A stretch of 64,000 nucleotides of DNA, from the NCBI GenBank assembly GCA_037501455.1, contig CM074864.1, positions 24,732,001 to 24,796,000 of the forward strand. Reading direction: 5' to 3'. The DNA is from Lantana camara (Eukaryota > Streptophyta > Magnoliopsida > Lamiales > Verbenaceae). Below, piece by piece: positions 44,222 through 56,523 of the stretch (positions are counted from its first letter, which is position 1; the number at the start of each line of letters is the position of its first letter). A model generated the notes under the pieces. It saw nothing but the letters and a program-made list of their open reading frames with translations, searched no databases and was not told where the DNA came from. The position numbers and the translations under genes are program-made.

Positions 44222-45357
44222 AATCCCCCTACACTTAGACTTTTGCTTATCCCTAAGCAACAGCCTCTATTCCTAATAAACTGCAAGGTGATCCCCATCA
44301 AACCACATCAGCCCCACAGTTTATCAATGAGAAAATGTGAACATTAAATTGGGTATCATAACAAGTCTCCACAGCCTATTAAAATGGAAAAGAACAAATT
44401 CTTAAGTTTTTAACTTGCTAGAGAATGTTAAGGAATTTCGAATTCGTTTAATCATGCACATTTACCAAATAGCAATCACAACATATGATTAAACGGTGCT
44501 TATTCTGGACTGTCTAAATTCCAACAAAACAAAAGATAAAGTGAGGGTTCCATCATAACACTTATACCAAAATTTAAAAAAGTTGTCTATTTCGGTTGTC
44601 ATAATACCGCTTTGGTAATATATGACTATCCCTAGACTGCACTAAGTGCATCACTCATGGTCACCCATTATTCAATTTATGATTTGTATGTAGCCTCAGG
44701 TAACCAGCGGAGTTAAACAAGCAAAAATGCATCGAGCAAATGGCTGAAACAACCTTATTCAGAGACAAATGGCTATAAAAGCCTTATTCAGAAGTTAGTG
44801 GCATTACAGCCTTATTCATAACCCTCAATCAACATTAACATTCAACATCAATAACATTCCTTAGACAGTCCAAAAATTGCATACTTTTTCACACATGATG
44901 GTCCAATTTAAGCATGCAATTTCAGTTTTGCCCATTAATCCAAATTCAGAAACATTCTCTATCAGAGCCAAAGAACTTATAAATTTGATCAAATCTAAGA
45001 ATCAGACATGGAAATTCATGCTATTTCAACCTATTTTTTCATGTTCCAAAATTCTCAAATCAAAAGATGTTGTACATAGTCAGGTTCACAGCTTCTCACA
45101 GCAGAAACACTGGCTAACAAATAGCCACAAAAATCAGTCAAAAATCTCAAAGGAACCAACCTAAACAGGCTACAAGCCTGACATCAACTATCAACAGCCA
45201 ACAAAAACAATAAAACAACAGTCATCAAAAGCAACAGACAGACCTAATCAAAAAAAATCGAACCACAACCACGTGCTCCCCACCCCCCACACTTATTTCC
45301 ACATTGTCCTCAATGTTCATAGAGAGAATTGAAACAGGAGGACTTCGCTGAATGCAG
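44222..45357 (-). other. E4 3' untranslated region with two purine tracts
   Basis: 1.1 kb without a gene, AT-rich. On the minus strand it ends TAGGGGGATT against the LTR (44222-44231), the polypurine primer. A second run, reading AAGTGTGGGGGGTGGGG on the minus strand (about 45280-45297), sits just after the ATHILA ORF. It resembles a tract I recall in Athila/Tat elements. The ORF at 44877-45164 is not supported. Confidence 0.7.
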
Positions 45358-47250
45358 CTCATTGAGTGCCAATTTTGAGGCCTTTCTTTATGGCCTCAAT
45401 GTCTCCTTCTACTCTTGCTATGTGGGTTGCCATGATGTCCATTGATATCTCCATGGCTTGGAGCTTTTCCACTGACTTTTCATATTTCTCCAATTTAGCT
45501 AGGACTATTGTGAGGAGAGTCTCAATTCTATCCAACTATGTTTGTGATGGGGCGCTGGTTGTGGCCTCAGGTTGGGCATCTTCACTCCTTCTCTTTGTAA
45601 CAGGGACTGTACCTGCACCTGGAAAGCATAATACTCCATCCTTTTTTTGGAGTATTCTCATGTTAAGAAGCACATGCTCATCTATTGGAGAAACTTCAGA
45701 ATGCAGAGTAAGATCATGATCAGTCAAATCAAGAAGTTCCTCATGCACAGCAATATGAGTAATTAGGTGCCCTAATTTAAGTGGCCTATTCCATTTGATG
45801 CAGTCATTAATGTGTACAGCAGCCCAAAAGCCTATATTCACCTCCAGTTATTCCACATTGCCCACGAAAAGTATAGTTCAGTTTTAGTTATAGAACTTGC
45901 GCCTTCAGTTCTTTGGGAGAAAAACATTGACAGAAACCTGTGAGCATAAACTACAGCAGGATCATTTAAGTGAATGCTCTTGGCTGTGATATCAGTACAC
46001 TTATCACATTTCGCATCAGTTAACTACTTAAAAGCTTCATCAGGATCAAATTCTTGGGGAAAATCTCCTAGGCACACTACATCAGTTTCCTCCCTAATAG
46101 GAAAGTAATCAAATTGCAAAACTTCACAGAATTGGTTAATTGAATAACTAATTCTTTTGCCTAGCAGTCTAAATGTGATAATACCATCTTCATCCCAATT
46201 ACATGCTTGCTTTTTCAGGAATTTAAAAGTTGAATAAAATTCCATTGTGAGTTCATAGTAAATGTCTGTGTCTATTTCCATAAACTCTTTCCATCCTATG
46301 TTGTTAAGCAAGGCATACACAGGTTCAATCAATTCAAAATTTTCAAGAGTAGGCACATCAATTTTCCTAGCAGTAGCAATAGAAAGTTCCTTAACCTCAT
46401 TGTACCTCACTCTTTCTGTTTTGGTAGTGAAATTGAGTTGTCCTCCAAGATTTTGAAATCTTGCGGGGGCACGGGTCCTGGTTTTTGGCACTCTGCTCCT
46501 TTTGTTCTTCTTGGGGAGATGTGTTTTCTCTGTAAGCTGTTTGGTTGTTTTAGATGGTGGCACTTCCATCTGCTCTTCTTCATCATTGTTTCCCTCCTCT
46601 GTTGTCTTGTATCCCTCTTCAGCCTCCTTATTTACTTCTTCTTGGTTTTTTTCTTGATCCTCCTCCTCTTGTAATTCTTTCTCCATCTGCTTATCTATTT
46701 ACGTAAGGGTTTCTGCTGCCCTTAATTCTTCAAAGTCAGTTGGAGAGGGTTTCTTTTTCTTCTTTGTTTTCTCCCCCTTTTTGGCTTTCTTTTTATCTTT
46801 CTTCACACTCTTCTTCTTCTTTTTAGATTTCTGTTTTGATTTCTCAGGCTCTTGAGGAGTAGAAGGCTCTCCTTCATCTTTCTCATCTCTTAGTTGAAGT
46901 TTTCTTTTCCTCGGCTTGTAGGATTGCCTGATTTGTTTCAACATTGAACCCAGAGTAGGGTCTGTAGCTTGTTGGCGCTCTTCCACAACGATTACAGGGG
47001 GTTCAGGAGGATTTATGGTTGTAGGGTTTTTGTCAATAGGCGGAGAAGGGTTAGGGTTTGTTTCTTCTTGGGGAATTGAGGTTTCTGGTGCTGGCGGTGA
47101 TGGCGTATTGATTGGTGGCACCAACTCTTCTGCATGTGCGGGTTCTGCTGGTTTAGGGGTAGTTTTCAGAACCCGCCTTTTTCTGTGTGACCTCCTTTTG
47201 AATGGTTTAGGTGGCAGAAGGGGCTTCTCGGACCTTGTCTTCATATTCAA
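45358..47250 (-). pseudogene. E4 ATHILA ORF (extra ORF downstream of pol)
   Basis: Starts MNMKTRSEKPLLPPKPFKRR: an N-terminal Pro/Glu/Lys-rich low-complexity region, stop at 46699, then another acidic and basic stretch and the recognisable ATHILA-type domain (46024-46500; NNIGWKEFMEID, FYSTFKFL, FRLLGKRISYSINQFCEVL). TAG at 46024 and a frameshift before 45841 follow. A further block (GHLITHIA) is followed by a TAG at 45536 and a heptad-like helix EKYEKSVEKLQAMEISMD near the end, suggesting a coiled coil. The position matches the ORF sometimes called env-like in Athila elements. I see no clear signal peptide or membrane span in the readable parts, so an envelope role is not supported. Confidence 0.75.
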
Positions 47251-47798
47251 TGCAAATTCCGATGAGAATTACGGTGGTTGAAGATGGTGGAGGGATAAGA
47301 CGGTTGGGTTCTCTTGCGCAAGGAAGAAGAAGAGGCTTTTGGTTTGAAATTTTTGTAAGAGGGTTTGAAGATAAAACGATTCCTTAAAAGTGTGTTTTAT
47401 ATTTAAAGACGCTTTTTCAATTAATAAGACTTTTAAGGGATAAAGCATATTATTTAAAACACATTTTTGTCTTTTCAAATCTGTTTTATTTCACCAAGTG
47501 TGGGGAAAGACTTATGGGATGAGTTTAAGGGATGATCATGAGCAAAGGTTCATGTACCTGACTGTGCTTGTCTGTTACTACCTGAAATGAACAGAAAAAT
47601 GGTTCCTTATCAAAAATCATAGTTATCTCTTGAACAAGAAGAAAGAGAAATTGGAGTGTCAAAATAGATTAGTCTAAAATTAATGGTTGCCTCCCATCAA
47701 GCGCCCTTGTTTAATGTCCTAGGCCAGACAATCATTCTGTCATTATGAGGATAAGGGTATGGGGTTGTCCAAAAGGACTTCCTCCACTGGATGATCTT
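47251..47798 (-). other. E4 spacer between integrase and ATHILA ORF
   Basis: 550 bases, AT-rich. A short open frame at 47269-47478 on the minus strand has no recognisable content. I see no gene here. Confidence 0.5.
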
Positions 47799-48694
47799 TC
47801 AATCCTCATAAAACGGTTTTAAGCGATGGCCATTGACCTTGAATGCTTTTCCTGTCTCTACACTCTTAGTTGATACTGCACCATGAGGAAAAACATTAGT
47901 AACAACAAATGGCCCTATCCATCTTGATCTTAATTTTTTAGGAAAAAGTTTCAATCGAGAGTGAAACAATAACACTTTTTGCCCAATTTGAAATATTTTT
48001 CTGGAAATCATTTTATCATGAAAATTTTTAGTCCTTTCTTTATATAATCTGGCACTTTCATATGCTTCATTCCTTAGTTCTTCTAATTCTTGCAGTTGCA
48101 ACTTTCTATGAGCTCCAGCCTTATCTAACTTCATGTTACACTGTCTTATTGCCCACAAAGCTTTATGTTCTATTTCCACAGGTAAATGACAAGCTTTTCC
48201 AAACACTAACCTGTATGGAGACATGCCAATGGGTGTTTTATAGGCTGTTTTATAAGCCCATAATGCATCATCAAGCCTCAAACTCGAATCCTTTCTATTA
48301 GGATTTACTGTTTTTTCCAGAATACCTTTTACTTCACGGTTTGAAACTTTAGCTTGTCACTAGCTTGTGGGTGATATGCTGTTGATGTACGGTGTGTAAC
48401 ATTGTACTTCTTCAGCAGGACTGCTACAATTTTATTGCAGAAATGGGTTCCTCTATCACTAATAATAGCTCTTGGTGTCCCAAATCTATTAAGAATATTT
48501 GATTTCATAAAACCTACAATAGTTTTAGCATCATTAGTACTTGTTGCTTTGGCTTCAATCCATTTAGAAACATAATCAACTGCAAGCAGGATGTAAAAAT
48601 TACCAAATGAATTAGGAAATGGCCCCATAAAATCTGTGCCCCATACATCAAATATTTCACAAATTAAAATGGCGGACATTGGTATTTGATTTCT
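47799..48694 (-). pseudogene. pol: E4 integrase core and C-terminus
   Basis: The core (48679-48329) has WGTDFMGPF (Asp) and ISDRGTHFC (Asp). The block HPQAS that leads to the catalytic Glu is followed by a one-base deletion near 48353, and the Glu codon appears as Lys in the alternative frame. The C-terminal part (48281-47799) contains [20 protein letters not shown] and [10 protein letters not shown], typical of Athila integrases. No chromodomain, unlike E1 and E2. It would insert cDNA but is inactive as read. Confidence 0.85.
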
Positions 48695-49456
48695 TCAGCT
48701 CAAATTTCTTGTTCTTTGATAGTTTTCACATGCTTTGCAGAATGCAAAAGCATCTCGAAACAGTGTTGGCCAATAAAGACCACATTCTAACACTTTTCTT
48801 GCAGTTCTTTTTGGTCCAAAGTGACCTCCACAGGCATGTGAATGACAAAATTGTAAAACTGAATTGATTTCTTCATCATTCACACATCTTCTGATCACTT
48901 GATTTGCACAATATTTCCACAAATAAGGTTCATCCCATACATAATATTTTGCATTACTTTTGATTTTATCCTTCTCTATTCTGGACAATTTTTCTGGAAA
49001 GACATTAGATGCCAAATAATTCACTATGTCAGCATACCATGGGTCAGGTGTTAGGGATGACCTTGTCTTACCTTCAGTAACCAGGAACAATTGCTCATCT
49101 GGAAATTCTTCTTTAATTGGTGGTGAGCTTTTAATTACCAAAAGTCTACTTAGATGATCAGCTACAAAATTCTCTGATCCTCTTTTATCCCTGATTTCAA
49201 TATCAAATTCTTGCATCAGCAGTATCCAGCGTATCAGTCTTGGTTTTGCTTCCTTTTTCTTGAATAGGTACCTCAAAGCTGCGTGATCAGAATAAATAAT
49301 CACTTTAGTACCTAAAAGATATGTACGAAATTTATCTAAAGCAAACACAATGGCTGAAATCTCTTTTTCAGTTGTGGTATAATTAATTTGAGCTGCATCC
49401 AACATTCTTGATGCATAATAAATCACATGTGGTGATTTATTTATCTTCTGTCCCAA
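48695..49456 (-). pseudogene. pol: E4 RNase H and integrase zinc domain
   Basis: [34 protein letters not shown] and [11 protein letters not shown] are RNase H. The first catalytic segment (CDASDY) lies just upstream in another frame because of a one-base deletion near 49485. The zinc domain follows: [20 protein letters not shown] and CKACENYQR (HHCC ligands present). TGA at 48695 separates it from the integrase core. Confidence 0.85.
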
Positions 49457-49508
49457 AACAGCTCCTATTGCATAGTCACTGGCATCACATTAGTTCAAAG
49501 GGATAATT

Positions 49509-51203
49509 TCAGTCAGGTGTTTGAATTATAGGTGCTGATGTCAGTTTCACTTTCATCAAATCAAATGCTTCCTTGCAGGCTTTCTCAAACTGAAACTCTA
49601 CCTCTTTTTGCAATAATTTACATAAGGGTTGAGCTATTTTTGAGCAATCTTTTATGAACCTTCTGTAAAAGCGTGCATGTCCAAGAAAAGAACGAATCTC
49701 CCTCACAGTTGAGGGGTAAGGTAGGGATTCAATAATATCTATTTTTGATTTATCGACTTCAATACCTCTAACTGACACTATATGGCCTAAAATTAAACCT
49801 TGATCAACCATAAAATGGCATTTTTCATAGTTTAAAACAAGGTTATTTTCCAAACACTTTTCTAAATCTTTTGCCAAATTATTCAGGCATTCATCAAAGG
49901 AATTACCATATACAGTGAAATCATCTATGAAAACCTCTATTATATCTTCAACATATTCAGAGAAGATGCTTACCATATACCTTTGAAAAGTGGCCGGTGC
50001 ATTACACAGTCCAAAAGGCATGCGTCTGAATGCAAATGTTCTAAAAGGACATGTAAATGTGGTCTTCTCTTGATCTTCTGATGCCACTGGAATTTGATAA
50101 AATCCAGAGTATCCGTCAAGGCAGCAGTAGTGTGTTTTTCCTGCAAGTCTTTCCAACATTTGATCAATAAATGGCAAGGGAAAATGATCCTTTTTGGTGG
50201 ATGAATTCAATTTTCTATAATCCATGCACACACGCCAACCATTTTGCACTCTAGGTGGGACCAATTCACTTGCTGCATTTTCAATTACTGTTATACCTGT
50301 CTTTTTAGGAACTATCTGCACTGGACTTACCCACACACTGTCTGAAATAGGATAGATTACATCAGCATCTAAAAGCTTCAAGACCTCTTTCTTTACCACT
50401 TCCATCATTGGGGGATTCAGTCTTCTTTGGGCTTGTCTGACTGGCTTGCAATCCTCTTCTAGAATTATTTTATCCATGCAAGTTGATGGACTCAAACCTT
50501 TTATATCTGCAATTGTCCATCCCAAAACAGTCTTGAATTCTCTCAAAACTCTTATCAATTTGTCCTCTTCCAGTTCAGATAACTTGTTAGAGATGATCAC
50601 TGGTAAGGTTTCACCACTGCCCAAATATGCATACTTCAGATGTGATGGCAAAGGTTTGAGTTCTAATTCTGGAACCTGCACAATTGAAGGGAGTGTTTTA
50701 GTATAGGAAGCAGTTAATTTATTACAAGTCATGTTTAATTTAGCAGATTCCTGAGATTCTAGTGCATAAACAACATCACTGATATCTTCTTTCACTTCAT
50801 ATTTAGCCTCTAATTCTTTCAATTGATTAATATAAATGCTATCTCCCAAGGCTAAATAAAGTTCATCATAAAAATTTAGCTTTGCAGTAGCTTGTACAAA
50901 ATTATCAATGATGTCTATAGAGGAAAATTTTGAAATATTTTCAGATGGAAATTTCATGGCTTCATAAACTTTGAATTTAATCAGATCTCCATCAAATTCC
51001 AGTGTTAAAGTCCCATTATAGACATCAATCTTTGCTTTTGCTGTGCTCAAAAATGGTCTTCCAAGCAGCAAATCGAAAGGTTTGGATATCTTGTCATCTT
51101 CCATGTTGACCACAAAGAAATCTGCAGGAAATACTAAATTATTAATCTGCACAAGCACATCTTCGAGCACACCTTCAGGATATACTATTGATCTATCAGC
51201 CAA
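49509..51203 (-). pseudogene. pol: E4 protease and reverse transcriptase
   Basis: Open for 564 codons, the longest frame in the window. The N-terminal part (LADRSIVYPEGVLEDVL, LLGRPFLSTAKAKIDV) is the C-terminal half of a retropepsin. Its DTGAS active site is missing because gag and protease are fused by a deletion just upstream. RT begins near residue 230 (LRVL...VLGWTIADIKG, then CKPVRQAQRRLNP). It has CMDYRKLNSSTKKDHFPLPF, the first catalytic Asp in CCLDGYSGF and the FIDDF box at about residues 424-430. FIDDF/FMDDF is characteristic of Athila/Tat RTs. It ends by TGA (Trp expected) at 49509. The RT domain looks complete. Confidence 0.88.
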
Positions 51204-52552
51204 CTGTATAATAACTCCAGTTCCCTTGTTTCCTGCTGAAATTGTTGGTTGTTAGTCATAAAAGCCTTAAACATATCTTCTAAAGACGTACCTGAATTAG
51301 AGCTTGAAGGTTGCTGAAAATTTGGTTGTTGTGGCTGAAAACTCTGATGTGGCTGGAAGTTTTGAGGTGGTCTTTGTATGGATAGCCTTGGCTGAAAATT
51401 TTGTTGTCCTTGAAACACTTGAGGCCTTGGTGCATAGCTAAAATTAGGATGATCCTTCCATCCCGGATTGTATGTATTTGAATACGGATCATACTTTCTT
51501 TGTTGGAAGCCTCCTCCCATTGCACTCACATTTTCGGTTTCATCTACTTGGAGTGTTGGGTATAAATCTGTATGGTGATCTAGACTGGTACATATTCCAC
51601 ATACCAAGGATGGTGTTGAATTTACCACAGCTAGATTTTGCACCAAAGTTGTTAATCTATTTAATTGACTTTCAATTAAAGCAGAGTTTACCTCATTTAC
51701 TTTCCTTGGGACATTTTGATGATTTCCAAACTGCTGAGAATTAGCACCATGGTTGAAATTAATTGTCTGGCCTCATTAGGTGTTTTATTGACAATTGCAC
51801 CACTACTTGCTGCATCCATCATCCTCCTCTCCATAGGAATTAATCGTTCATAAAACTAATGGATTATTGCTTGTTCTGTATGTCCATGCTGTGGACACCT
51901 AGCCAATAATTTCTTAAATCTCTCCCAATAATCATGGAGGGTTCCAGACTCCTTTTGTTTCACAGAAACTATTTCTCTCCTTGTTGATACAACTCTGGAT
52001 GTTGGAAAGAATTTCTCCAGGAAGGCTGAGGCCATGGCTGTCCATGTTGCAATTGATCCTGGTGGTAGATAATACAGCCATTCTTTTGCATCATCAGCCA
52101 GAGAGAATGGGAATGCTCTCAGTTTGATCTGCTCTTCTGTAACTCCATTTGGCCTCATGCTGGAACAAACCACATGAAATTCCTTAAGATGTTAATTTGG
52201 ATCTTCATTTTCCTTGCCTCTGAAAGTGGGAAGTAAATGGATTAAACCAGATTTTAACTCAAAATCAGTATTTAAAGTAGGCAAAGTGATGCATAATAGC
52301 TCCTGGGCTACAGGTGGTGCTGCTAACTGTCTAAGTGTCTGATCTTGCGCGGCCATGCTTAAAGGATGACCTGTTTCCTTTATCTGTAATAGTAAATAAT
52401 CTAACCAAATAGGGGAAGGGATCTGTTTCCAGAAAGTCACTGCTTTCTGTCTGCAACCTTCTCAGTATATTTTCCTTTCTGATCTGTCTTACTGTCCTCT
52501 CAATTTCTGGGTCATATGGGATTAGTTTCTTCGAACGTTCTGACCTAGTCAT
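51185..52552 (-). pseudogene. gag: E4 gag
   Basis: An upstream piece begins MTRSERSKKLIPYDPEIERT. The main Gag reads from MAAQDQTLRQLA (52356), shifted in frame, through LLPTFRGKENEDPN, TAA at 52190, LRAFPFSLADDAKEWLYYLP and ATWTAMASAFLEKFFP. These are classic Athila Gag motifs. It stops again by TAG near 51856. After another frameshift a zinc-knuckle-like CGICTSLDHHTDLY (last Cys lost) and a Gln/Pro/Phe-rich tail follow (51646-51185). The join to protease is abrupt, so part of Gag-Pro is deleted. It would form the particle. Confidence 0.82.
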
Positions 52553-52580
52553 ACAAAGAATACAAAATAGTTTAGTCTAG

Positions 52581-52598
52581 TCCCCGGCAACGGCGCCA
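52581..52598 (-). other. E4 primer-binding site (tRNA-Asp type)
   Basis: On the minus strand TGGCGCCGTTGCCGGGGA lies just inside the right LTR. This is the PBS I associate with tRNA-Asp priming in Athila/Tat elements. It confirms that transcription runs right to left. Confidence 0.85.
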
Positions 52599-52603
52599 AA
52601 ATT

Positions 52604-54053
52604 TGATGGTTGTCGAATCCACCAATTAAATCCTTTACTTACCGCACGAAATATAAAATTGTAATATAGCAGTAAAGGGTCGAACCCACAGGACTAGATA
52701 GATTTATATTCAATGTATCCAAGAGAATATTCAAAAGAGACTTAGAAAGGTGGGGGTTTATGTAATTAAAACAAACTATTTTAAAGCACAAAATCAGATT
52801 ACTTCGAATAACTAAGACTGAAAATAAAGAGAGTTGTGAAGGTTGATTATGAGAGAAATATCTTAGCTAAGTTGTTACTTCATTCCATGGCCATATCTAA
52901 TCCTCGATGCAAAAATCAAACCTAATCAAATGGTAGATTAACTTACAATAGACAAGAAGCTTGTCCATATCATCCTTTCTTATTTTTAACTTACTTAAGA
53001 GAAGCTCATCAATTAAATTCTTACCACATAGCAATCCCGCGAACAAGTATCTAGGATTTAACTATCTGATAGCATTGAGCACCAAAAGGACATTAATCAT
53101 GATGTAAAATCTCAAGAAGCTTGGACTTACGAAATCATATTACGCATGCCTCACCATTTTATTGAGTAAAGATGGTGGTAAACTCTCAATGATGTGTGGT
53201 TCTTGTATACCTTTACAAGACTATTACGTATCAAGTATTAGTGGAACCTTCGCAAGTTGTTATCTAGGCATCAATTGATCAGAAAGATAATTTGAAAATA
53301 ACTCATATAAATACGTTCAAGGCATGCATAAATACCATAGATTAAATTCGTATTCACTCACTTAGATCTTATAAATATTGGCAAGGAATAAAGATACAAC
53401 CTAACTAAGACAAATATGTTCAGCCTCGGATCATCATGCAAGACATACAATAAATACTTTGATCATGAACTGAACTTTAAAACTTAATTGAAATAAAAAC
53501 CGAAACCAAATACTTCAAGTCTGAAAATGATCACAGTTTTGAGGAAGAAATCCCTCGATGTTTTCTGCTGCTAGCTGCTGCTATTTTCTACTTTCAGAGT
53601 TATCTAAAAGTCTCCCCATTTTTCCCCACTTAACTAGTTTATATAAAGTATCCTTAAGCCTAAGAATTGCAATGATCAAGGGGGAGAAAATGGCTTTTAC
53701 AAGTTCTAATAAGCATGATTAGGACTCTTGAAACTCTAAAAACGCAGGATCAACTCTTGCATGTAAGCCATGTTAGCAAGCTGCTGCATGTGTGCCACCT
53801 GTCCCAACAAGAGGATTCAGCCGCACTTGTTGACCGTGGTATGCTTTACGCGCATTGGCCTTGGGGATGATCATGCATTGGGGTCATGGCTCAGCAATTT
53901 TCAACACTTAGTATCTTTTTCTTTATAATTCTGCCAAATCCCTCATTTATCAACATGTTTCTGCAAAAGCCAAATAAAAGCAAATTAAGTAGAAATCTAA
54001 TCCAATTCAGGGGGAAGTTAAAGAGATTTTCATGTAATTTATGCATACTATCA
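52604..54053 (-). mobile_element. Athila-like E4, right LTR (its 5' LTR)
   Basis: 1,450 bases against 1,449 for the left LTR with few differences by eye. This is the closest LTR pair in the window and argues for one of the youngest insertions. The ORF at 53886-54125 crosses the LTR border and is spurious. Confidence 0.95.
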
Positions 54054-54104
54054 GTACTACCAGCTGCGAATCCGAGCAGAGGATATTCCAAAGATGGGAT
54101 TCAA
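54054..54104 (+). pseudogene. pol: E3 reverse transcriptase, last fragment
   Basis: After the GTACT duplication the RT of E3 continues for about 15 codons ([16 protein letters not shown]). It diverges from E1 and E2 after ATTCAA at 54104. The rest of E3 and its 3' LTR are missing. Confidence 0.85.
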
Positions 54105-55228
54105 CTGCAGCGGAAGATAGAATAATTTGAATTTTCGCCAGTAAACAGGGATGATAACGTATGAATGTTGAGTGTAGAATTCACATGGATTTCAGTCTTA
54201 AGTAGAGCATATTTTTGTGTCGTTTCATGTGTTTATGTGTTTATTTTGCTCCAATTAGATGTTTTGGGAGTTGGAGATAAGAAACGACGGAATGAGGCGA
54301 ATTCATGCACTTTTGGCGAAGTAGAGGAGTAACGCCCATTACTCCCTGGCAGTACAACTCTGGTAACGCCCGTTAGTACTTATAAAAGCGTTATGGCGGT
54401 TTCAGCTAGTAACGGGTGTTAACAGGATTTATGCATGAGTAGGTAACGCCCGTTACCAGAGTCGACGAGAGAGGATTAGGGCTGCTATTTAAATGTGTTT
54501 AGGAGTCTCTTTTTTGAGAGAGCCTCTTCAGATTATTCTTGGGTGGATGACCTAGCTATGAGAGGAAGACACAGAGCTTTGGAGAGCTTTTTAGAGAATT
54601 TCGAGGAGACGAAAGGATCGAGTTCTTAACAATTTCCGTTTCCTTTGGTTTTATTTATATCTTTAATTATCAAACTAATTCCTTTAAGTTTAGTTTTAAT
54701 TAGTTTACATGTTAGTTTCTTTTTTCCAGTCTTATTCAATGTTTAGGGTTTTATTTATGAGACTTTGTTTAGACTTGATGAACATGAGTTTATTCAATGT
54801 AATTTCCTTTATTTTTATGAGTTTTGAGTTAATTATGAGTAGCTAAATCCCCAGGGCTAGGGGAGTGATGATGAGTGCATATTAAGTGTTTGATATGATG
54901 CTTGAATGACTTGTGCTAATTCTTAGTTTGAAAACTGCTTTGAATTGAATTGTGATGGTCTGATCACCCTTAGCATAATCTAGAATTACCGGAGAATCGA
55001 GAGATTAATATTAGTTGAGATGGTTTTGATAACTAGTAGATGTTAAGAATGCAAAGAGATTTGGTTTTTCTACTATACAATACTAAATCTTATTCCATGC
55101 CAAGCCGCTGGAACTAGATTTGCACTAGTCTTGATCATATGGTTTAATTAATTCATTAATGATTGCGAGAGCAACATTGAGCTTAATTGAGCACTTGGTT
55201 ATACCTTGAGAGAGGATAATACAAATTG
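54105..55228 (+). mobile_element. LTR fragment of another gypsy element (TAT-like), with GTAACG palindromes
   Basis: 1.1 kb without a coding region. It shows four GTAACG/CGTTAC inverted repeats (54327-54457), a TATTTAAAT promoter-like box near 54488 and a T-rich untranslated stretch. It also has TGAGTAGCTAAATCCCCAGG near 54836, which I associate with Tat/Ogre-type LTRs. The first 45 bases are of uncertain origin. Both edges are truncations: E3 on the left, copia C2 on the right. Confidence 0.5.
54327..54457 (+). repeat. GTAACG palindrome array
   Basis: GGAGTAACGCCCATTACTCC (54327-54346), TGGTAACGCCCGTTAGTA (from 54361), AGTAACGGGTGTTAAC (about 54406) and GGTAACGCCCGTTACC (54442-54457): four inverted repeats with C- or G-rich centres in 130 bases. 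Confidence 0.7.
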
Positions 55229-56523
55229 GGGTTTTAGTTTATGCACATGGATGGTTTAAATTGGGGTTGGATCCCTATAGTTGTGTTTTTGAATTGAGGT
55301 TGGAGCCTCACTTATGTGCGTACTGTTATGTAATTTATTATGTGGCTTTCCATATTACTGTTTTGAGGCCGGGGTATGCCCTGTGTATTTGTCTAAGGCC
55401 AATATGAAGATTGAGCCTTATTACTTTTTAGTATTTTTTCATTTTTCGAGAGTAGAATAGGTGGTGAGGTTTTATTTTCATTTTGGAGACAATGCACCCA
55501 TGGAGTAAGATGGACCACATTCAAGTAACAAGGAGGCCAAAAGTGACGACCCCTCAAAATGTTCGGGAGGGGAATCTCAATTGAAAATGTAATAGAGATA
55601 GGGCTCGTATTTTGTTACTGCTTTCCCTTATGTGATTTAAACTATTTATGTGGCATGTATGTTAGAACTTGTGATTGTGGAATGGCTCCCACATATCACG
55701 CATAAGATACGTAGAACCCATGATCATCACATGTTAGTATCATGCTAGGACACGTTATCTGCTAAGTGCTTGTGTGAAATGCATTTAAGTTGTACTTGCA
55801 TTAATCAAGACTAATTAAAATCGGATAACGTCTATGTTGGTGAGGTCGAACCGGACAAGTCTCCAGTTGATTCGAAAATTCCCGTCAAATATTAAGCTAA
55901 TTTCGAACAATGGGTGTTTGTTTCGAGATGCAAATTTTGAATTAAATTCCTAGCATTCCATCAATAGGTTTTAAGTTTAGTAAGTGAAGCTAGTTATTGC
56001 CCACGAGTCGTGGGATAGCTAATGGAGCTTATTAGTTCTTAGTTATCTAATTGATCATTTTAAATGATCAATATTTCGTGGTCAATTTTGGCAAGGGCGA
56101 TGTTCGCGAGTCGTGGCTCGTTCGAACTAAGTTTTGATCATGATCCGATGATTGATGGGTCTAGCTTAACGCCTAAGTAAATATGGATATCACACAAGTC
56201 GTGGGTCCATATTGAAAGATAGGTGATGCAAAAACAATTACTAAGAGTTCTAAAGGTGTTAGAATTGGTAAGTTGTACCTACCTAGGGTTTTACTTAGAA
56301 TGTCCGTGAGTCATGGGTTCGAGGTGAAATGCTTAGGATCTTAGTACCCATTGGGAAGTGTGTTCCTCTTCGATCTTTGGGAATTATAGATCTTTGAAAA
56401 ACAGTGGGAGCTACATTAGATTAAATACCTTATCTTATGTATATCGTTATAATTCAGCATGCTCATTAGTTCTCTATTTCACCATTTAGGTCGTAGATTC
56501 TGTGATTCTCTACGTGTTTTGAA
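55229..56523 (+). mobile_element. Copia C2 leader (5' truncated)
   Basis: Aligns with C1 from about 11,615 to the gag start. The 5' LTR, PBS and GC-rich block are absent, so C2 is cut on the left. All four leader motifs recur (56001-56013, 56103-56116, about 56191-56206, 56303-56317). The first, CCACGAGTCGTGG, is identical to C1; the fourth has decayed. No gene. Confidence 0.85.

Noticed and set aside
44877..45164. 95-codon plus ORF in E4 3' untranslated region
   Set aside because: AT-rich, opposite to the element's transcription, no domain.
46438..46674. Hydrophobic plus-strand ORF opposite the ATHILA ORF
   Set aside because: Antisense of a Glu/Lys-rich coding region, which gives Leu/Phe-rich shadows; not a membrane protein.
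45358..47250. ATHILA ORF as a viral envelope gene
   Set aside because: No signal peptide or membrane span visible in readable parts; position alone is not enough.
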